From contig NZ_VIWT01000001.1 in NCBI RefSeq assembly GCF_007829815.1, positions 744,001 through 808,000 on the forward strand: a stretch of 64,000 bases of DNA, given 5' to 3'. Each line of letters begins with the position of its first letter. The first letter of the stretch is position 1. This document shows positions 59,705 to 64,000 of this stretch, piece after piece. A program made the position numbers and the translations under genes. A model generated the notes under the pieces. It had not been told where the DNA came from. It was given only the letters and a program-made list of their open reading frames with translations, and made no database searches. Source of the DNA: Kitasatospora viridis (lineage in GTDB: Bacteria; Actinomycetota; Actinomycetes; Streptomycetales; Streptomycetaceae).

Positions 59705-60290
59705 ACACCCAGACCAGGTCGAAGCGGTCGCCCGGCCAGGCGCTCGGCGCTCCGGCATCCGGCGCCAGCGCCAGTGCCTTGACGATCGCCGGGATCCGGG
59801 TGTGCTCCCAGCAGATCAGCACCGGGCCCGGCTGCGCAGCAGCGGCGCCCGCCAACGCGGCCTCCTGCGACTCGGCGTAGGTCAGGTCGAGGGTGAGGCC
59901 GAGCTGCTGGGCGAGCGGGGTGACGGTCTCGCGCATCCGGTGGGCGCCCGCGTGCGGGCCGGTGTCGGTGGCGGCGTAGACCTTCGCCGGGGTGCGCAGG
60001 CCGGTTGCGGGCTGCGGGGTGAACAGGTGCGGCAGTGCGTCGGCCCGCTGCCAGCCCCGGTCGGTCAGCGAGCTCTTGTCGGGGTGGCCGGTCTCGTCGT
60101 GGCCGGCCGCGCCATCGGCCGGCTTCTCGCCGTGACGGATGATCATCACCGTCACGTCCGCTCCCGGGGCGGCAGCCGATGCGGCGTCAGCCCCGTGCTT
60201 CTTCTTCGAGGTCGACCCACAGCCCGCCAGCAGCAGCGGGGCCGCGGCGAGTCCGAGCAGCACGCGGCGCCGACTCTGATTCACCTGCAC
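59637..60290 (-). CDS. Histidine phosphatase lipoprotein
   Basis: 217 residues. Signal with lipobox LLLAGCGS (Cys about residue 24), preceded by a twin-arginine-like SRRRVLLG, so it may be Tat-exported and lipid-anchored. The catalytic RHG motif is in VTVMIIRHGEKP (about 53). The second His is in LICWEHTRIPAIVKAL, as in the phosphoglycerate-mutase-like superfamily. Substrate could be a phosphate ester in the cell envelope. Confidence 0.85.
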   Translation of the reverse strand: MQVNQSRRRVLLGLAAAPLLLAGCGSTSKKKHGADAASAAAPGADVTVMIIRHGEKPADGAAGHDETGHPDKSSLTDRGWQRADALPHLFTPQPATGLRTPAKVYAATDTGPHAGAHRMRETVTPLAQQLGLTLDLTYAESQEAALAGAAAAQPGPVLICWEHTRIPAIVKALALAPDAGAPSAWPGDRFDLVWVFTRTAGVWSFQQVNQHLLPGDA

Positions 60291-60442
60291 TTCCCTCCCC
60301 CTTCACACAGCATCAATGCATCGCCCAGGAACGGTAGCGGTCGCGGATGAGAGTTCGCTCAAGCACGACCGTTGCACAGCTGTTGCAGGGCGAGTGGCGC
60401 GGCTCACTGCCCGCCGGTGCGGGAGCATGATCACATCGGTTG

Positions 60443-61312
60443 GTGTACCGGATCGAGAACCGCCCACGTCCACTGGCCGCAGCGATAACCGTCGCGGTCG
60501 CCGGCCTGCTGCTCGCGGGCTGCGACGGCGAGGCCGCCGCCCCGTCCGCCGCCAGCCCCGGCGCGTGCGGAGTCCCGTCGGCCACCCCCGCACCCGCGCG
60601 GGACGGGGTGCGGATCACCGCCGTCGGCCCCGGCTGCGCGCAGTACGAGGTGACCAACCCGGACACTGAACCGGCCGACGTGGCAGTGCTGTTCACGCAG
60701 TTCTCGCCGAGCGGCGGCGCGATCGGCAACCTGCCGCGGACCGTGACCGCCGTCCCGGCGGGGGCCACGGTGCGGGGGCAGGTCGAGCTGGACCGGTCCA
60801 CGCCCGACAGAACGCACCTGAAGGTGGTCAAGGTCCGCCGGGTGCCGACCGCCGAGGCCCCGGCGCCCGGCGGCCCCTGCCCGGCCTCGGGCGTGCGGGT
60901 GTACGCGGACGACGAGCCCGACGCCGCGATGGGCCTGCGCGCGGTCGGCCTGCACCTGCGCAACTGCGGCACCGCCACGGTGAACGTCAACGGCTACCCG
61001 CAGCTGCAGCTGCTGGACGCGGACCACCGGCAGGTCGACGGGATCGACGTGCTGCGCGGCGGCGCGGCGATCGCCACCGGCACCGGCGCGGACACCCCGC
61101 CCGCGCCGATCGCGCTGCACCCGGGCGAGGGCGCCGTCGCGACCCTGGTCTGGCGCAACACCACCACCGACGGCACCCCGGTGAACGCCCCCTACGTCCG
61201 GGTGCGGGCCTTCGCGGGCGCCGCGCCGGTGATGGTCACCCCGGAGCTCGACCTCGGCACCACCGGACGGCTCGGCGCGGGCGCCTGGGTGCGGGAGGCC
61301 GCCCAGCCGTAG
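60443..61312 (+). CDS. DUF4232-type lipoprotein
   Basis: 289 residues from the GTG at 60443 (TTG at 60440 also possible). Lipobox LLLAGCDG with Cys near residue 26. A first beta domain (GVRITAVGPGCAQYEVTNPD) is followed by a DUF4232-like domain (GLRAVGLHLRNCGTATVNVN then GYPQLQLLDADHRQV). Paired cysteines CPASG/LRNCG likely form a disulfide. Surface-anchored, function unknown. Confidence 0.8.
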   Translation: MYRIENRPRPLAAAITVAVAGLLLAGCDGEAAAPSAASPGACGVPSATPAPARDGVRITAVGPGCAQYEVTNPDTEPADVAVLFTQFSPSGGAIGNLPRTVTAVPAGATVRGQVELDRSTPDRTHLKVVKVRRVPTAEAPAPGGPCPASGVRVYADDEPDAAMGLRAVGLHLRNCGTATVNVNGYPQLQLLDADHRQVDGIDVLRGGAAIATGTGADTPPAPIALHPGEGAVATLVWRNTTTDGTPVNAPYVRVRAFAGAAPVMVTPELDLGTTGRLGAGAWVREAAQP

Positions 61313-61521
61313 TGGGCCAGTGGGACCACCAGGACCACCGGGCCCCCTGGGACCACCGAGCACCCTGGCCGCCGGTCGGCCGCGCAGCCCTCCTAGTATC
61401 GTTCCGCATTCTCCGGCGGACGCCGTGCCTGACCGGCCCTGCCCGTCGCCCAACGCCACGCCAGCACGACGCGCCGCCCCATCGCACGGCGGAGCGGACC
61501 GTGCACCGAGGAGGAACGTTC

Positions 61522-63069
61522 ATGCACGCGCGGAAGATCGGTGCCGTCGCCGCGGCGGCCATAGCCGTCGTGGCCGCCCACGACCTGCTCCAGAAGAAGC
61601 ACGCGCTGCTGCGCAACTTCCCGGTGCTCGGACGTGCGCGGTACGCGCTGGAGACGATCGGGCCGGAGCTGCGGCAGTACATCGTGGCCTCCAACGAGGA
61701 GGAGCGGCCGTTCAGCCGTGACCAGCGCAGCTGGATCTACGCCTCCGCCAAGGAGGAGAACAACTACTTCGGCTTCGGCACCGAGCTCGACGTCGAGCAC
61801 GTGCAGGGCCACGCCTACCTGAAGCAGCGCACCTTCGCCGCCACCGCCCTGCCCGACGCGCACGACCCGCAGTCGCCGATCCCCTCGGCCAAGGTGCTGG
61901 GCGGGCCGCGCGGGCGGGCCAAGGCGTTCCGGCCGGCCAGCGTGGTGAACATCTCGGCGATGAGCTTCGGCTCGCTCTCCGGCGCGGCCATCACCGCGCT
62001 CAACAAGGGCGCGGCGCTGGCCGGCACCATGCACAACACCGGCGAGGGCGGCCTCTCCCCGTACCACCGCAACGGCGGCGACCTGATGCTGCAGATCGGC
62101 ACCGCCTACTTCGGGTGCCGCAACGAGGACGGCACCTTCAACCTCGACAAGCTCAAGGACGTCGTCGCGAGCGCGCCGGTCAAGGCGATCGAGATCAAGC
62201 TCTCGCAGGGCGCCAAGCCCGGGCTGGGCGGGATGCTGCCGGGCGCCAAGGTGACCCCGGAGATCGCCGAGATCCGCGGCATCCCGGTCGGCAAGGACTG
62301 CGCCTCGCCCTCGCGGCACACCGCGTTCGGCGACGTCGACTCGATGCTCGACTTCGTCGAGCTGCTGGCCACCGAGACCGGCCTGCCGGTCGGGGTCAAG
62401 AGCGCCGTCGGCGAGATGGGCTTCTGGCAGGAGCTGGCCACGCTGATGTCGCGCGGCGACCGCGGCGTGGACTTCGTGACCATCGACGGCGGCGAGGGCG
62501 GCACCGGTGCGGCGCCGCGGATGTTCGCCGACTCGGTGGCGCTGCCGTTCCGGATGGGCTTCTCCCGGGTCTACGGCGCCTTCGCCGAGCTGGGGCTGAC
62601 CGACGAGCTGACCTTCATCGGCTCCGGCAAGCTCGGCCTGCCCGAGAACGCCGCGGTCGCCTTCGCGCTGGGCGCCGACATGGTCAACGTGGCCCGCGAG
62701 GCGATGCTCTCGATCGGCTGCCTGCAGACCCAGAAGTGCCACACCGACACCTGCCCGACCGGCATCGCCACCCAGAACCAGTGGCTGGCCCGCGGCCTCG
62801 ACCCGGCGCTGAAGTCCACCCGCGCCGCCGTCTACCTGCGCACCCTGCGCAAGGAGCTGACCAAGGTCTCGTCGGCGCTCGGCGTCGCCCACCCGGGGCT
62901 GATCACGGCCAACGACGTCGAGGTGATGAACGGCGATTACGAGGCCCGCACGCTGGGCGGGGTCTACGGTTACAAGGACGGCTGGGGCGAGCTCGGCCCG
63001 GAGCTCGCCGCCGAGATCACGGCGCTGGTCACCGGCAACCCGAACTCCGGTTACCAGCCGGCCGTCTGA
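61522..63069 (+). CDS. FMN-binding glutamate-synthase-family protein
   Basis: 515 residues; ATG at 61522 with GAGGAAC upstream. A short N-terminal membrane helix (GAVAAAAIAVVAAHDLL) precedes the glutamate-synthase central/FMN barrel. Barrel motifs: SVVNISAMSFGSLSGAA, NTGEGGLSPYHRNGGDLML and VTIDGGEGGTGAAPRMFADS. The iron-sulfur Cys cluster appears as CLQTQKCHTDTCPTG. It lacks the amidotransferase domain of true GltB, so it is a stand-alone flavin/Fe-S oxidoreductase of unknown substrate, probably membrane-bound. Confidence 0.92.
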   Translation: MHARKIGAVAAAAIAVVAAHDLLQKKHALLRNFPVLGRARYALETIGPELRQYIVASNEEERPFSRDQRSWIYASAKEENNYFGFGTELDVEHVQGHAYLKQRTFAATALPDAHDPQSPIPSAKVLGGPRGRAKAFRPASVVNISAMSFGSLSGAAITALNKGAALAGTMHNTGEGGLSPYHRNGGDLMLQIGTAYFGCRNEDGTFNLDKLKDVVASAPVKAIEIKLSQGAKPGLGGMLPGAKVTPEIAEIRGIPVGKDCASPSRHTAFGDVDSMLDFVELLATETGLPVGVKSAVGEMGFWQELATLMSRGDRGVDFVTIDGGEGGTGAAPRMFADSVALPFRMGFSRVYGAFAELGLTDELTFIGSGKLGLPENAAVAFALGADMVNVAREAMLSIGCLQTQKCHTDTCPTGIATQNQWLARGLDPALKSTRAAVYLRTLRKELTKVSSALGVAHPGLITANDVEVMNGDYEARTLGGVYGYKDGWGELGPELAAEITALVTGNPNSGYQPAV

Positions 63070-63124
63070 CGATCCATCAGTCGAATTTGCACACCGTCCA
63101 GTCCCAGCTCCTGCCGAGGCGATC

Positions 63125-63886
63125 ATGTCCGAAGAAGTGCGGTTCCCCAGCGTGGTCGGCCCCGAGCTGGCCGGCTCGATCGAGCTGCCGGAGGGCGAGG
63201 TCCGGGGCTGGGGGATCTTCGTCCACGGGTTCACCCTCGGCAAGAACTCGCCGGCCGCCTCGCGGGTCAGCAAGCAGCTGGCCCGCGAGGGGATCGGGAT
63301 GCTGCGCTTCGACAACCTCGGCATCGGGGACTCCGACGGCGACTGGGGGGACGGGTCCTTCACCATCAAGGTGCAGGACACCGTCCGCGCGGCCGAGCTG
63401 ATGGCGCAGCGCGGGACGCCGGCGGACCTGCTGGTCGGGCACTCCTGGGGCGGGGCCGCCGCGATCGCCGCGGCGGCGGACGCCCCCGGGGTCCGCGCGG
63501 TCGCCACGATCGGGGCGCCCTCCGACCCCAGCCACGTCGAGCACCAGTACGACGCGGTCGTGGAGCGGGTGCTCAGCGAGGGCTCGCACGAGTGGTTCGT
63601 CGGCGGGCGGACCCTGGTGCTCAAGCGCGCCTTCGTGAACGACGTCCGCCAGGCCCGGCTGCGCGAGCGGATCCGCGACCTGAACCGGCCGCTGCTGGTG
63701 ATGCACTCGCCGACCGACGACACCGTGGACATCTCCAACGCCAGCGAGATCTTCCGCGAGGCCCAGCACCCGCGCAGCTTCATCTCGCTCGAAGGGGCGG
63801 ACCACCTGCTGACCGTGCGGGGCCAGGCGCAGCGGGCCGCGCACATCATCAGCGCCTGGGCCGACCAGTACATCAACGCCGGCTGA
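63125..63886 (+). CDS. Alpha/beta hydrolase
   Basis: 253 residues, 55 bp after the FMN enzyme. Oxyanion strand WGIFVHGFTLGKNSPAAS, nucleophile elbow LLVGHSWGGAAAIAAAA, Asp in LLVMHSPTDDTVDISNA and His in SLEGADHLLTVRG. Relatives sometimes carry a C-terminal OsmC domain; this one does not. Possible serine esterase or lipase-like enzyme. The spacing suggests it may share the transcript of the preceding gene. Confidence 0.88.
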   Translation: MSEEVRFPSVVGPELAGSIELPEGEVRGWGIFVHGFTLGKNSPAASRVSKQLAREGIGMLRFDNLGIGDSDGDWGDGSFTIKVQDTVRAAELMAQRGTPADLLVGHSWGGAAAIAAAADAPGVRAVATIGAPSDPSHVEHQYDAVVERVLSEGSHEWFVGGRTLVLKRAFVNDVRQARLRERIRDLNRPLLVMHSPTDDTVDISNASEIFREAQHPRSFISLEGADHLLTVRGQAQRAAHIISAWADQYINAG

Positions 63887-63955
63887 GCGCGGCCGCGCCG
63901 GGCGCGGTTCGCACTCGACGGAACCGCTCCCGGCACGGCACGCGTCTTGGGGGCC

Positions 63956-64000
63956 ATGGCTTCTGACGCAGCGCTGGACGACTCGACCCTGCCGGTGCCC
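63956..64000 (+). CDS. Start of an unidentified gene (partial)
   Basis: ATG at 63956 opens a frame (ASDAALDDSTLPVP) that runs off the right edge after 15 codons. TTGGGGG lies just upstream. Too short to assign. Confidence 0.3.
   Translation, partial: MASDAALDDSTLPVP

Overview
This 64 kb window is high-GC actinobacterial chromosome, most likely from a streptomycete (Streptomyces, Kitasatospora or a close relative). The signs are GTG/TTG starts with strong Shine-Dalgarno (SD) sequences, short 4-bp overlaps between genes, many regulators, long spurious antisense frames, and two WhiJ/BldB-like sporulation-type modules (XRE-DUF5753, DUF397, RsbW-like ATPase). I saw no rRNA, tRNA, CRISPR array, insertion sequence or phage gene. 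The species assignment is an inference.

1-13 kb is a regulator-rich metabolic stretch: a SigE-family ECF sigma factor with a membrane partner, an aldo/keto reductase divergent from an XRE regulator, a Ser/Thr kinase with four membrane segments, a GlxA-type AraC regulator, an MFS exporter, a MerR/SUKH pair divergent from an amidohydrolase behind nested palindromes, a LysR regulator divergent from a zinc alcohol dehydrogenase, and a vWA protein.

13-21 kb is a secretion cassette. A TrmB/LuxR regulator diverges from a 54-residue secreted peptide, two further small proteins, and three consecutive secreted cell-wall-type enzymes (Rpf transglycosylase, CHAP amidase/peptidase, DUF1906 glycoside-hydrolase-like). 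All three enzymes end in the same six-repeat beta-propeller. Two of the propellers are identical at the DNA level over 861 bp.

21-34 kb is a putative orphan biosynthetic cluster built from two divergent operons. Leftward: a MoeZ-type E1/rhodanese, a phytoene-desaturase-like FAD enzyme, a small helical protein, a polyprenyl diphosphate synthase and an MpaB/Lcp-type (DUF2236) oxygenase. Rightward: a fatty acyl-AMP ligase, a MoaD/ThiS-like sulfur carrier ending in GG, a hotdog protein, an acyl-CoA dehydrogenase, an acyl carrier protein, and a second acyl-CoA dehydrogenase fused to a degenerate methyltransferase-like domain. The parts suggest activation and desaturation of a carrier-bound acyl chain, a prenyl chain that may be cleaved oxidatively, and possibly sulfur transfer.

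34-41 kb holds a LysR gene, a decayed P450, a frameshifted secreted-protein remnant, a tandem pair of near-identical AraC regulators, a HIT protein, a small secreted protein, a TetR regulator and a PucR-type regulator. 41-50.6 kb carries a flotillin system (YqiJ-like protein, flotillin with an expanded 51-residue coiled-coil repeat, and a 1578-residue AAA ATPase) and a protein with an N-terminal motif like those of contractile-injection-system cargo.

50.7-60 kb is a mosaic: MarR, Nudix and hydrolase genes between two fragments of the same phosphotransferase-like gene, then two WhiJ-like modules with DUF6879/DUF397 proteins, several very short peptide genes and an anti-sigma-type ATPase operon. 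60-64 kb contains a histidine-phosphatase lipoprotein, a DUF4232-like lipoprotein, an FMN-binding glutamate-synthase-family enzyme, an alpha/beta hydrolase and the start of one more gene.
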